The notes under the pieces are model-generated. The model was not told the origin of the DNA. It saw only the letters and a program-made list of their open reading frames with translations, and ran no database searches. Source: Ralstonia insidiosa (GTDB taxonomy: Bacteria > Pseudomonadota > Gammaproteobacteria > Burkholderiales > Burkholderiaceae). Taken from it: a stretch of 64,000 nucleotides of DNA. Positions 43,794-52,300 of this stretch are shown piece by piece. A program made the position numbers and the translations under genes. The stretch is from assembly GCF_008801405.1 (NCBI RefSeq), contig NZ_VZPV01000001.1, positions 1,240,001-1,304,000 on the forward strand. The letters run 5' to 3'. Within the stretch, counting starts at the first letter, position 1, and each line of letters begins with the position of its first letter.

Positions 43794-44546
43794 ATGGCTG
43801 ATTCTTCTGCTCGTCTTCCGCTGTATCGCATTCTGCAATCCCAGGGTTTCGGCACGCGCCGCTATTGCAAGGACCTCGTGCTCGCGGGGCTGGTGTTCAT
43901 CAACGACGTCGAGATGGAAGACCCCGACGCGCTGGTCGATACCGCCGGCCTGGTGCTCGACGTGGACGGCGAGCGCTGGACGTACCACGCCCGTGCCTAC
44001 CTGATGATCAACAAGCCGGCCGGCGTGGAGTGCTCGCAAAAGCCGAAGCACCATCCGAGCGTGTACTCGCTGCTGCCGGTGCCGCTGCGCGAGCGCGGCG
44101 TGCAGTGCGTGGGCCGTCTCGACCAGGACACCACGGGGCTGCTGCTGCTCACCGACGACGGCCAGTTCGTCCACACGCTCACTAGCCCGCGCCACCAGGT
44201 GCCCAAGGTGTACGAAATCACCACCGCCGAGCCGGTGACCGACGCGCAGGTTGCCCAGTTGTGTGCCGGCGTGCTGCTGGACGATGAGGATGAAAACGTC
44301 ACCGCCGCCTGGGCCGAGCGTGTGGACACGCATCACCTGCGCATGGCGCTCACGCAGGGCAAATACCACCAGGTGAAACGCATGGTGGCTGCGGCCGGCA
44401 ACCATGTGACCGGGCTGCACCGGAGCGCCATCGGCGGGCTGTCGCTGGGCGACGATCTCGCGCCGGGCGAATGGCGCTGGCTGGACGCTGCCGACATCGA
44501 GGCACTCAACACCACGCCGGAGCGTCAGAGCACCCCGAGTGCGTGA
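43794..44546 (+). CDS. rsuA: RsuA-type 16S rRNA pseudouridine synthase
   Basis: 250 residues from the ATG at 43794 (MADSSARLPLYRILQ); longer frames reach 43710 without an RBS. An N-terminal S4 RNA-binding domain (about 8-60) precedes the catalytic domain with the motif GRLDQDTTG at 107-115 (catalytic Asp110). MINKPAGVECS and KYHQVKRM are further RsuA/RluB-family blocks. Length and the short basic N-terminus fit RsuA (position 516) better than RluB. Divergent from phrB. Confidence 0.85.
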   Translation: MADSSARLPLYRILQSQGFGTRRYCKDLVLAGLVFINDVEMEDPDALVDTAGLVLDVDGERWTYHARAYLMINKPAGVECSQKPKHHPSVYSLLPVPLRERGVQCVGRLDQDTTGLLLLTDDGQFVHTLTSPRHQVPKVYEITTAEPVTDAQVAQLCAGVLLDDEDENVTAAWAERVDTHHLRMALTQGKYHQVKRMVAAAGNHVTGLHRSAIGGLSLGDDLAPGEWRWLDAADIEALNTTPERQSTPSA

Positions 44547-44628
44547 GCCACCACAAAATCCTTACCCCCAAAGCAGGCTCCTCCAAATGAAAGGGGCGAC
44601 GGCCGGGGGCTTTTGGTAAACTAATCGT

Positions 44629-45201
44629 ATGGCCCTGCCGGACGCACCTATCAATCTCACGAATCAGTTCCTGATCGCTATGCCCGGCATGGCGGACTCC
44701 ACGTTTTCGGGCACGGTGGTGTACATGTGCGAGCACAACGAGCGCGGCGCGCTCGGCCTCGTCATCAACCGCCCCATCGACATCGACTTGGCGACGCTGT
44801 TCGACAAGATCGATCTCAAGCTCGAAATCCACCCCCTCGCAGAACAGCCCGTGTATTACGGCGGCCCGGTGCAGACCGAGCGCGGCTTTGTGCTGCATGA
44901 CGCCACGGGCGCGTATTCGTCGTCACTGGCGGTGCCGGGCGGGCTGGAAATGACCACTTCGAAGGATGTGCTGGAAGCCGTCGCCCAGGGCGGCGGGCCG
45001 CAGCGCTTCATCCTGACCCTCGGGTATGCCGGCTGGAGTGCCGGCCAGCTGGAAGACGAACTCAGCCGCAATGGCTGGCTGACCGTCCAGGCGGATCCCG
45101 AAATCATTTTCAGTGTGCCCGCCGAAGCGCGGTTTGCCGCCGCGTTGAATCTGCTCGGCATCAACCCCGCCATGCTGTCGGGCGAGGCAGGGCATGCCTG
45201 A
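44629..45201 (+). CDS. yqgE: YqgE/AlgH family protein (UPF0301)
   Basis: 190 residues, normal for the family. Conserved blocks: NLTNQFLIAMPGMADSTF, VVYMCEHNERGALGLVINRP, VYYGGPVQTERGFVLHD and LGYAGWSAGQLEDE. Function is not established; it is widely linked with yqgF/ruvX, as here. Its stop overlaps the next start by 8 bases, so translation is coupled. First gene of the yqgE-ruvX-pyrR-pyrB-pyrC'-plsC run. Confidence 0.95.
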   Translation: MALPDAPINLTNQFLIAMPGMADSTFSGTVVYMCEHNERGALGLVINRPIDIDLATLFDKIDLKLEIHPLAEQPVYYGGPVQTERGFVLHDATGAYSSSLAVPGGLEMTTSKDVLEAVAQGGGPQRFILTLGYAGWSAGQLEDELSRNGWLTVQADPEIIFSVPAEARFAAALNLLGINPAMLSGEAGHA

Positions 45202-45628
45202 GCCGGCGCGTCCGGTACTCGCCTCCGTGCCTGCTGAAGGCACCTTGCTGGCATTCGATTACGGCGAAAAACGCATCGGTGTGGCGCTGGGCAATACGAT
45301 TTCACGCTCGGCCCGGGCGCTGGAAACCATACCCAACCGCTCGGTCGATTTTCGCTTCGAGCAGATCACGCGCTTGATCAAGGAGTGGCAGCCAGTTGGC
45401 TTCGTGGTCGGCATGCCTGTCCACCCCGATGGCGACGAGCAACCGATGATCAAGCTCGCCAAGCGCTTCGGCAATCAATTGCATGGCCGCTATGGCCTGC
45501 CGGTCACCTGGGTGGACGAGCGCTATTCCTCGATCGCCGCGCAGGATGCCGGTGCCTCCGACGATGTACTCGACGCTGAAGCCGCGTGCATCATCCTCCA
45601 ACAGTTCTTCGACGAATCACACGCATGA
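45194..45628 (+). CDS. ruvX: RuvX/YqgF pre-16S rRNA nuclease
   Basis: 144 residues. An RNase H-like fold: LAFDYGEKRIGVALGN carries the first catalytic Asp, GFVVGMPVHPDGDEQP follows, VTWVDERYSSIAAQ carries the second acidic residue, and DAEAACIILQQFF the last. Known to process the 5' end of 16S rRNA, and earlier proposed as a Holliday junction resolvase. It overlaps yqgE by 8 bases and pyrR by 4. Confidence 0.95.
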   Translation: MPEPARPVLASVPAEGTLLAFDYGEKRIGVALGNTISRSARALETIPNRSVDFRFEQITRLIKEWQPVGFVVGMPVHPDGDEQPMIKLAKRFGNQLHGRYGLPVTWVDERYSSIAAQDAGASDDVLDAEAACIILQQFFDESHA

Positions 45629-46143
45629 CATCGCAACAGATCGATGCCGAGGCGCTGTACCAGAGCCTCGTCGCACAACTGCGCACACGGATGGCCGAGG
45701 GCCATGCCTGGTCGGTGGCCGGAATCGTCAGCGGCGGCGCTTGGATCGCCAAGCGCTTGGCGCATGACCTGGGCCTGCCGGAATACGGCGTCGTCAACGT
45801 CGCCATGCACCGCGACGATTACGCCAAGAAGGGCCTGCACGCCAAGGCTCAGCCGACCACGCTGCCGTTCGACGTGAACGAGCGCCGAATCCTGCTGGTG
45901 GACGACGTGCTGGCCAGCGGCCGCACCATCCGCGCGGCCATCAACGAGCTGTTCGACTACGGCCGCCCGGCTGCGGTGGAGCTGGCCGTGCTGGTCGACC
46001 GCGGCGAGCGCCAATTGCCAGTCGCCCCCGATTACATCGGTGAGCGCATCACGCTGCCCGCCAACGAATCGCTTGTGCTGAGCGAATCGGGCGAGGGCGC
46101 AGCCGCGCGCTTCACCTTCACGCGCGAGCCCAAGGGTGCCTGA
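45625..46143 (+). CDS. pyrR: PyrR, uracil phosphoribosyltransferase / pyrimidine regulator
   Basis: 172 residues from the ATG at 45625 (ATGA overlap with ruvX). A phosphoribosyltransferase fold with the PRPP loop RRILLVDDVLASGRTIRAA and the dimer/flexible loop region of PyrR. In Gram-positive bacteria PyrR binds pyr mRNA and controls attenuation. In proteobacteria this role is less clear, and no attenuator was recognised in the 61 bases before pyrB. Start of the pyr part of the cluster. Confidence 0.88.
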   Translation: MTSQQIDAEALYQSLVAQLRTRMAEGHAWSVAGIVSGGAWIAKRLAHDLGLPEYGVVNVAMHRDDYAKKGLHAKAQPTTLPFDVNERRILLVDDVLASGRTIRAAINELFDYGRPAAVELAVLVDRGERQLPVAPDYIGERITLPANESLVLSESGEGAAARFTFTREPKGA

Positions 46144-46204
46144 GCCGACGCGCCGCATTGCTTCTGTTTTGTCCTGATCTGACCTCGTCGCCTTTCGTTT
46201 CTCC

Positions 46205-47176
46205 ATGCCCAAGACTTTCGCCAACCCGCAGCTCACGAAAAACGGCGAGCTCAAGCACCTGCTGTCGATCGAGGGGCTGTCGCGCGACATCCTCACGCAC
46301 GTGCTGGACACCGCGCAGCAGTTCGTCTCCGTATCGGATTCCGACCGCGAGGTGAAGAAGGTGCCGCTGCTGCGCGGCAAGAGCGTGTTCAACCTGTTCT
46401 TCGAGAACTCCACGCGCACGCGCACCACGTTCGAGATCGCGGCCAAGCGGCTGTCGGCGGACGTGATCAACCTGAACATCAACGCGTCGTCCACCAGCAA
46501 GGGTGAGTCGCTGCTCGATACGATCAACAACCTGTCGGCCATGCAGGCGGACATGTTTGTTGTGCGCCATGCCAGCTCGGGCGCGCCGTACCTGATCGCC
46601 GAGCACGTCGCACCGCACGTGCACGTGATCAACGCGGGCGATGGCCGCCATGCGCACCCCACGCAGGGGCTGCTCGACATGTTCACCATCCGCCACTACA
46701 AAAAGGATTTCTCCAACCTGACGGTGGCGATCGTCGGTGACATCCTGCACTCGCGCGTGGCGCGTTCCGACATCCATGCGCTGACGACGCTGGGCTGCGC
46801 CGAAGTGCGTGCCATCGGCCCGCGCACGCTGCTGCCGGGCGGCCTGGAGCACATGGGTGTGCGCGTCTTCCACAACATGGAAGAGGGCCTGAAGGGTGTG
46901 GACGTGGTCATCATGCTGCGCCTGCAAAACGAGCGTATGAGCGGCGCGCTGCTGCCCTCCGCGCAGGAATACTTCAAGGCGTACGGCTTGACGCAGGAGC
47001 GCCTGGCGCTGGCCAAGCCCGACGCCATCGTCATGCACCCGGGCCCGATGAACCGCGGCGTGGAGATCGACTCCGCCGTGGCCGATGGCGTGCAATCGGT
47101 GATCCTGAACCAGGTGACGTTCGGCATCGCCGTGCGCATGGCCGTGATGGGCATTGTTGCCGGCAACAACGACTAA
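46205..47176 (+). CDS. pyrB: aspartate carbamoyltransferase catalytic chain PyrB
   Basis: 323 residues. Carbamoyl-phosphate loop FENSTRTRTTFEIAAKRL, then SSTSKGESLLDT, NAGDGRHAHPTQGLLD, and the aspartate-side loop near LRLQNERM with MHPGPMNRGVEI. It makes carbamoyl-aspartate, the first committed pyrimidine step. No pyrI regulatory-chain gene is present. The gene lies 8 bases before pyrC', which fits the class A ATCase type in which PyrB works in a complex with an inactive dihydroorotase-like chain. Confidence 0.97.
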   Translation: MPKTFANPQLTKNGELKHLLSIEGLSRDILTHVLDTAQQFVSVSDSDREVKKVPLLRGKSVFNLFFENSTRTRTTFEIAAKRLSADVINLNINASSTSKGESLLDTINNLSAMQADMFVVRHASSGAPYLIAEHVAPHVHVINAGDGRHAHPTQGLLDMFTIRHYKKDFSNLTVAIVGDILHSRVARSDIHALTTLGCAEVRAIGPRTLLPGGLEHMGVRVFHNMEEGLKGVDVVIMLRLQNERMSGALLPSAQEYFKAYGLTQERLALAKPDAIVMHPGPMNRGVEIDSAVADGVQSVILNQVTFGIAVRMAVMGIVAGNND

Positions 47177-47184
47177 GAAGACCG

Positions 47185-48462
47185 ATGAAACTGCATATCA
47201 AGGGCGGCCGCCTGATCGACCCGGCCAACGGCATCGACGCACAACAGGATCTGTACATCGCTGCGGGCAAGGTGGTCGGTGTCGGCCACGCGCCGGCGGA
47301 TTTCCACGCCAACAAGACGGTCGACGCGACGGGCCTGATCGTCAGCCCGGGCTTTATCGACCTGTCTGCGCGCTTGCGCGAGCCGGGTTTCGAATACAAG
47401 GCGACACTCGAATCGGAAATGGCCGCGGCCATGGCCGGTGGTGTGACCTCGCTGGTGTGCCCGCCGGATACCGACCCCGTGCTGGATGAGCCCGGTCTGG
47501 TCGAGATGCTCAAGTTCCGCGCGCGTAACCTGAACCAGGCGCATGTGTATCCGCTGGGCGCGCTTACCGTTGGCCTGAAGGGCGCGGTGCTGACCGAGAT
47601 GGCCGAGCTGACCGAATCGGGCTGCGTTGGCTTCTCGCAGACCGATGCGCCGATGGCCGATACGCAGGTGCTGATGCGCGCGCTGCAGTACGCGCGCACC
47701 TTCGGCTTTACCGTCTGGCTGCGCCCCGAAGATCCATACCTGGGCAAGGGCGGCGTGGCGGCAAGCGGCCCGCTGGCTTCCCGCATGGGCCTCTCCGGCG
47801 TGCCCGTGATTGCCGAAACCGTGCGCCTGCACACCATCTTTGAGTTGATGCGCGCCACTGGCGCACGCGTGCACCTGTGCCGCCTGTCGTCCGCCGCTGG
47901 CCTTGAGCTGGTACGCAGCGCCAAGGCAGAGGGCCTGGCGGTCACGTGCGACGTGAACGTCCACCATATCTCGCTGACCGATGTCGACATCGGCTACTTC
48001 AATTCACAGATGCGCTTTGTGCCGCCGCTGCGCTCGGGCCGCGACCGCGACGGCATCGTGCGCGCCCTGGCCGATGGCACGATCGACGCCATCTGCTCCG
48101 ATCACACGCCCGTGGACGACGACGAGAAGCTGCTGCCGTTTGCCGAGGCCACGCCTGGCGCGACCGGCCTCGAGACCCTGCTGCCGCTGACACTGCGCTG
48201 GGCCGCTGAGCACAAGGTCGAGTTGCCGAAGGCGCTGGCACGTATCACCAGCGAACCGGCGCGTGTGCTGGGTCTACAAGCGGGCTCGTTGGAGGTCGGT
48301 GCGATGGCCGACGTGTGCGTGTTCGATCCGGACGCCACCTGGAAGGTCGAGCCGCGCAGCCTGCGCAGCCAGGGCAAGAACTCGCCGTACCTGGGTTATG
48401 AACTGGCCGGTCGCGTGCGTGCCACGCTGGTTGCGGGCCATCTGGCCTATGACGGGCATTGA
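47185..48462 (+). CDS. pyrC': PyrC', dihydroorotase-like subunit without the metal-site histidines
   Basis: 425 residues of the class I dihydroorotase family. The usual metal motif DxHxHxR is here DLSARLR (59-65): His61 is Ser and His63 is Arg. The Zn-site ICSDHTP motif survives. Such PyrC' (PyrX) chains in Pseudomonas are inactive but needed to assemble PyrB into the dodecameric ATCase. It follows pyrB by 8 bases and should have that structural role. A functional pyrC must then lie elsewhere in the genome. Confidence 0.9.
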   Translation: MKLHIKGGRLIDPANGIDAQQDLYIAAGKVVGVGHAPADFHANKTVDATGLIVSPGFIDLSARLREPGFEYKATLESEMAAAMAGGVTSLVCPPDTDPVLDEPGLVEMLKFRARNLNQAHVYPLGALTVGLKGAVLTEMAELTESGCVGFSQTDAPMADTQVLMRALQYARTFGFTVWLRPEDPYLGKGGVAASGPLASRMGLSGVPVIAETVRLHTIFELMRATGARVHLCRLSSAAGLELVRSAKAEGLAVTCDVNVHHISLTDVDIGYFNSQMRFVPPLRSGRDRDGIVRALADGTIDAICSDHTPVDDDEKLLPFAEATPGATGLETLLPLTLRWAAEHKVELPKALARITSEPARVLGLQAGSLEVGAMADVCVFDPDATWKVEPRSLRSQGKNSPYLGYELAGRVRATLVAGHLAYDGH

Positions 48463-49246
48463 TCAGCGCGCGGAAGGCGCACCCGCCGAGGTAAGCACGC
48501 CGCAGCGCAAGCACCTGCTGCGCAAGCTGCGGCTGCTTGTGCATCTGGCCGAAGGCCTCACCACGTGCGCTCTGCTGTTCTGGTGGGTGCGTCCGCACAC
48601 CAAGCAGGCGCTGATTCAACGCTGGTCGCGCAAGCTGCTGGCGCTGTTCCGCGTCTCGCTTGTCGTGCATGGCGAGCTGGTCGAGGGCAAGGACCTGGCG
48701 GGTTCGATGCTGGTGTCCAACCACGTGTCGTGGATCGACATCTACGCAATCAACAGTTGGTACCCGCCGCGTTTTGTTGCGAAATCGGAGATTCGCAGCT
48801 GGCCCGTGATCGGTTGGTTGTGTGCGCAGACTGGCGTGCTGTTTGTCGAGCGCGCGCGCAAGCGGGACGCGCACCGCATCATGCACGTGATTGCCGATGC
48901 ACTGCGCCGAGGGGATGCGATCTGTGTGTTTCCTGAGGGGACGACGTCGGACGGGCTGCAACTGCTGCCGTTCCACGCCAACCTGTTCCAGGCACCGGTG
49001 ACCGCCGCCGCGCCGATCCGCCCCGTGGCATTGCGCTATCGCATTGCCGCCACCGGCGAGTTGACGACCATTCCCGCGTACATTGGCGATCTGTCGATGA
49101 TGGATACGATCAACGCCATCCTGAACGGGCCACCGCTGGTGGTTGAGGTACTGGTGGGCGACACCGTGGCCCCAGAGATGGACCGCCGTTCACTGGCCGC
49201 GCACAGCCAGGATGCTGTCGCGGCACTGATCGAACGCGCAGGCTAG
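48449..49246 (+). CDS. plsC: 1-acyl-sn-glycerol-3-phosphate acyltransferase (PlsC family)
   Basis: 265 residues from the ATG at 48449, inside the last codons of pyrC' (14-base overlap). The acyltransferase motifs are NHVSWID at 91-97 (the HxxxxD site) and FPEGTTS at 161-167. One N-terminal hydrophobic segment (about 35-47) anchors it. It acylates lysophosphatidate in phospholipid synthesis. The overlap means coupled translation with the pyrimidine genes. It ends convergent with apaH, sharing 4 bases. Confidence 0.88.
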   Translation: MTGIDQRAEGAPAEVSTPQRKHLLRKLRLLVHLAEGLTTCALLFWWVRPHTKQALIQRWSRKLLALFRVSLVVHGELVEGKDLAGSMLVSNHVSWIDIYAINSWYPPRFVAKSEIRSWPVIGWLCAQTGVLFVERARKRDAHRIMHVIADALRRGDAICVFPEGTTSDGLQLLPFHANLFQAPVTAAAPIRPVALRYRIAATGELTTIPAYIGDLSMMDTINAILNGPPLVVEVLVGDTVAPEMDRRSLAAHSQDAVAALIERAG

Positions 49247-50109
49247 GCTGCATTAGATTTTTTCTTGTGGGCGAGCGGGTCTTGCGCCTGCTCGCACGCG
49301 ACCTGCACCACATCGCGCCCGGCTGGTGCCAGCGAAAGTTTCGCCGCTGACAGCTTCCCGCCCCACACGCATCCCGTGTCCAGGCCGATCAGGTCATCGC
49401 GCATGACCAAACCACGCGTGGACCAATGCCCGAAAACGATCGGCGTGCCGCGTGTACGGCGGCCGGGCACGTCGAACCACGGCATGTGGCCGTCAGGCGC
49501 ACCGTCGGCGTCTGTCGTTTCGAACTCCATCGAGCCGTCGAGCGTGCAGAAGCGCAGGCGGGTGAGGGCGTTGATCGTCAGGCGAAGGCGGTCCATGCCG
49601 ACGAGATCGTTGCTCCACTTGGCTGGATGGTTGCCAAACGCGTCGGCCAGGAAGGTCTTCCAGTGTGCGCTGCGCAACTCGCGCTCGACGGCGCCGGCCA
49701 GTTCCAGCACGTCGCCGGTTGTCCATTGCGGCAGCACGCCGGCGTGCACCATCAGGAAGCCATTCTCGAAGATGGCGAGCGGCTGGTGTCGCAGCCAGGT
49801 GATGAGCTGATCGCTATCGGGTGCGGCAAGAATTTCGGCGATGGTGTCGCGCTTGCCCGGCTTGCGTACGCCGGCGGCGACCGCTAGCAGGTGGATATCG
49901 TGGTTGCCGAGGACGGTGCGGGCGCGGCCAGTCTCGCAAAGCGCGATGACCTGGCGCAGCGTGCTGAGAGAGTCGGGGCCGCGGTTGATGAGGTCGCCGA
50001 CAAAGCGTAGCGGGGCGTTGGCAGGCAGGGCAGCCAGGAGGGACTGGAGGGGGGCGCAGCAGCCTTGGAGGTCGCCAATGGCGTGAAGGGGGGGTGACGC
50101 GACTGTCAT
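49243..50109 (-). CDS. apaH: symmetrical bis(5'-nucleosyl)-tetraphosphatase ApaH
   Basis: 288 residues. Calcineurin-like phosphoesterase motifs: IGDLQGCCAPL, FVGDLINRGPDS, LGNHDIHLL, and VHAGVLPQW near 138. It splits Ap4A into two ADP, and in E. coli it also removes NpnN caps from RNA. Single leftward gene whose 3' end overlaps the plsC 3' end by 4 bases. No strong RBS precedes the ATG at 50109. Confidence 0.95.
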   Translation of the reverse strand: MTVASPPLHAIGDLQGCCAPLQSLLAALPANAPLRFVGDLINRGPDSLSTLRQVIALCETGRARTVLGNHDIHLLAVAAGVRKPGKRDTIAEILAAPDSDQLITWLRHQPLAIFENGFLMVHAGVLPQWTTGDVLELAGAVERELRSAHWKTFLADAFGNHPAKWSNDLVGMDRLRLTINALTRLRFCTLDGSMEFETTDADGAPDGHMPWFDVPGRRTRGTPIVFGHWSTRGLVMRDDLIGLDTGCVWGGKLSAAKLSLAPAGRDVVQVACEQAQDPLAHKKKSNAA

Positions 50110-50319
50110 ATGAGATGAAAGGGGGCACGTCCCTGACGGATGCAGTGTCCATCGTTCAGGTTACGGCGTGCTAAAAAAGATCCCTTTGCTTGGCGGGGCT
50201 TTCCCTAGGGTCGGATAGAATACGCGACTTCTCTTCACAATCATGAATTGGCCCTCCAAAGCTGACGCATGGGCTGACCAACGCGCATGCTGGCAGGCAG
50301 CGGCAAGGAGCATTGAGTT

Positions 50320-51384
50320 TTGTCCCACATTCTCGTGACCGGCGGTGCTGGCTTCATCGGCGGCAACTTTGTTCTGAACTGGTTAGCGAATTCTGACGCA
50401 GATGGCGTTGTCAACGTTGATAAGTTGACTTATGCCGGTAACCGCAAGACGTTGGCGCCGGTCGAGAGCGATCCGCGCCACATTTTTTCCCAGACAGACA
50501 TTTGCGATCGCGCAGCACTGGATGACTTGTTCTCCAAGTACAAGCCGCGCGCAGTGGTGCACTTTGCTGCGGAAAGCCATGTGGACCGGTCAATTCACGG
50601 CCCAGGCGAATTTGTTCAGACGAATATCGTCGGCACATTCACCCTGCTGGAAGCGGCGCGCGGCTACTGGAATGAGCTTGATGCAAAAGCCAAGGAGGCA
50701 TTCCGATTCCTGCACGTTTCGACCGATGAAGTGTTCGGTTCTCTCGGCCCCAACGATCCGCAGTTCTCGGAAACCACCCCGTATGCGCCGAATAGTCCCT
50801 ATTCGGCATCCAAGGCTGCGTCCGACCATCTTGTGCGCGCGTACCACCACACATACGGGCTACCAGCCCTGACGACCAACTGCTCGAATAATTACGGCCC
50901 GTATCATTTTCCCGAAAAGCTGATTCCGTTGATGATCGCGAACGCTCTTGGAGGAAAGCCGTTGCCGGTCTATGGCGACGGGCAGAACGTGCGTGACTGG
51001 CTGTACGTCGGTGATCATTGCGCCGCCATTCGTGAGGTGCTGGCGCGAGGCCGGTTGGGCGATACCTACAACATCGGCGGTTGGAATGAGAAGACCAACC
51101 TTGAAGTCGTGCATACGCTGTGCGACCTGCTGGACCAGCTCAAGCCGAAGGTAGCCGGTTCGTATCGTGACCAGATTACTTTCGTGAAGGATCGCCCTGG
51201 TCACGATCGTCGATATGCGATCGATGCGCGTAAGCTGGAGCGCGAACTGGACTGGAAGCCTGCGGAAACATTTGAGACGGGATTGCGCAAGACGGTCCAG
51301 TGGTATCTGGATAACCAGACCTGGGTGGACGATGTCATGTCCGGGGAGTATCGGAACTGGGTGGCGAAGCAATATGCAGCATAG
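50320..51384 (+). CDS. rfbB: dTDP-glucose 4,6-dehydratase
   Basis: 354 residues from a TTG start at 50320, fixed by a stop codon 6 bases upstream and AAGGAG about 9 bases before it. A short-chain dehydrogenase fold: GGAGFIGGNFV binds NAD, STDEVFGSL carries the catalytic acid/threonine set, and YSASKAASDHL holds the YxxxK pair. Second enzyme of dTDP-L-rhamnose synthesis. First gene of the rightward O-antigen cluster. Its stop overlaps the rfbD start. Confidence 0.96.
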   Translation: MSHILVTGGAGFIGGNFVLNWLANSDADGVVNVDKLTYAGNRKTLAPVESDPRHIFSQTDICDRAALDDLFSKYKPRAVVHFAAESHVDRSIHGPGEFVQTNIVGTFTLLEAARGYWNELDAKAKEAFRFLHVSTDEVFGSLGPNDPQFSETTPYAPNSPYSASKAASDHLVRAYHHTYGLPALTTNCSNNYGPYHFPEKLIPLMIANALGGKPLPVYGDGQNVRDWLYVGDHCAAIREVLARGRLGDTYNIGGWNEKTNLEVVHTLCDLLDQLKPKVAGSYRDQITFVKDRPGHDRRYAIDARKLERELDWKPAETFETGLRKTVQWYLDNQTWVDDVMSGEYRNWVAKQYAA

Positions 51385-52288
51385 TTCGCGCGCTGTTCCT
51401 AGGCTCCTTGTAACGGGCAGCAATGGCCAAGTCGGTTTCGAACTTCGCCGCAGTCTTGCTCCGTTGGGTGAGGTCATCGCGCTTGATCGCACCACATGCG
51501 ACCTGTTACGGCCTGAAGCGTTACGCAGGCTAGTACGTGAGCATCGTCCAGATGTGATCGTCAATTCCGCGGCCTATACAGCGGTGGACAAGGCGGAGAG
51601 CGATGCGGACACTGCATTTGCCGTGAACGGCACTGCTGTCGGTGCACTCGCTGAAGAAGCGTGCGAGCTTGGCAGCCTTCTGGTGCACTACAGCACGGAC
51701 TACGTCTTTGATGGCACCAAGGACGAACCCTATGTCGAAACCGACGCGGTCAATCCACGGTCCGTCTATGGCAAGAGCAAGCTTGCTGGCGAGCAGGTGA
51801 TTGCTGAGTCGGGCGCTGACGCATTGGTCCTACGCACCTGCTGGGTGGCCGGCGCACATGGCGGGAACTTTGCCAAGACGATGTTGAAGCTGGGGGGCGA
51901 ACGAGAAAGCTTGCGCGTGATTGCTGATCAGTTCGGCGCGCCCACTACCGCCGCGCTGATTGCGGATGTGACCGCGCAGATCATCGCACGATCGTGGCTG
52001 GCAGCAGATCGCACCAAGTTTCCTAGCGGTGTCTACCACTTGGCAGCAGATGGCGAGACGACTTGGCATGGTTATGCCATTGAGGTACTCCGCTACGCGG
52101 CGGAGCGAGGCATGAAGTTGAAGGCTTCCCCGGAAACGACTGTCGCGATTCCAGCGACAGAGTACCCGCTACCGGCTCCGAGGCCTGCCAATTCTCGTCT
52201 TAATACGAGCAAGTTGCGTGAGACCTTCGGAATCCACCTGCCCGACTGGCGACAAGGCCTCCATTTTCTGCTGGACCAGATCCTCTGA
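51374..52288 (+). CDS. rfbD: dTDP-4-dehydrorhamnose reductase
   Basis: 304 residues from the ATG at 51374, overlapping rfbB by 11 bases. VTGSNGQVGFELRR binds NADPH, VNSAAYTAVDKAESD follows, STDYVFDGTKDEPY carries the active-site region, and YGKSKLAGE has the YxxxK. Last step of dTDP-L-rhamnose synthesis. Confidence 0.95.
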   Translation: MQHSSRAVPRLLVTGSNGQVGFELRRSLAPLGEVIALDRTTCDLLRPEALRRLVREHRPDVIVNSAAYTAVDKAESDADTAFAVNGTAVGALAEEACELGSLLVHYSTDYVFDGTKDEPYVETDAVNPRSVYGKSKLAGEQVIAESGADALVLRTCWVAGAHGGNFAKTMLKLGGERESLRVIADQFGAPTTAALIADVTAQIIARSWLAADRTKFPSGVYHLAADGETTWHGYAIEVLRYAAERGMKLKASPETTVAIPATEYPLPAPRPANSRLNTSKLRETFGIHLPDWRQGLHFLLDQIL

Positions 52289-52300
52289 ACCTCTTCATCT

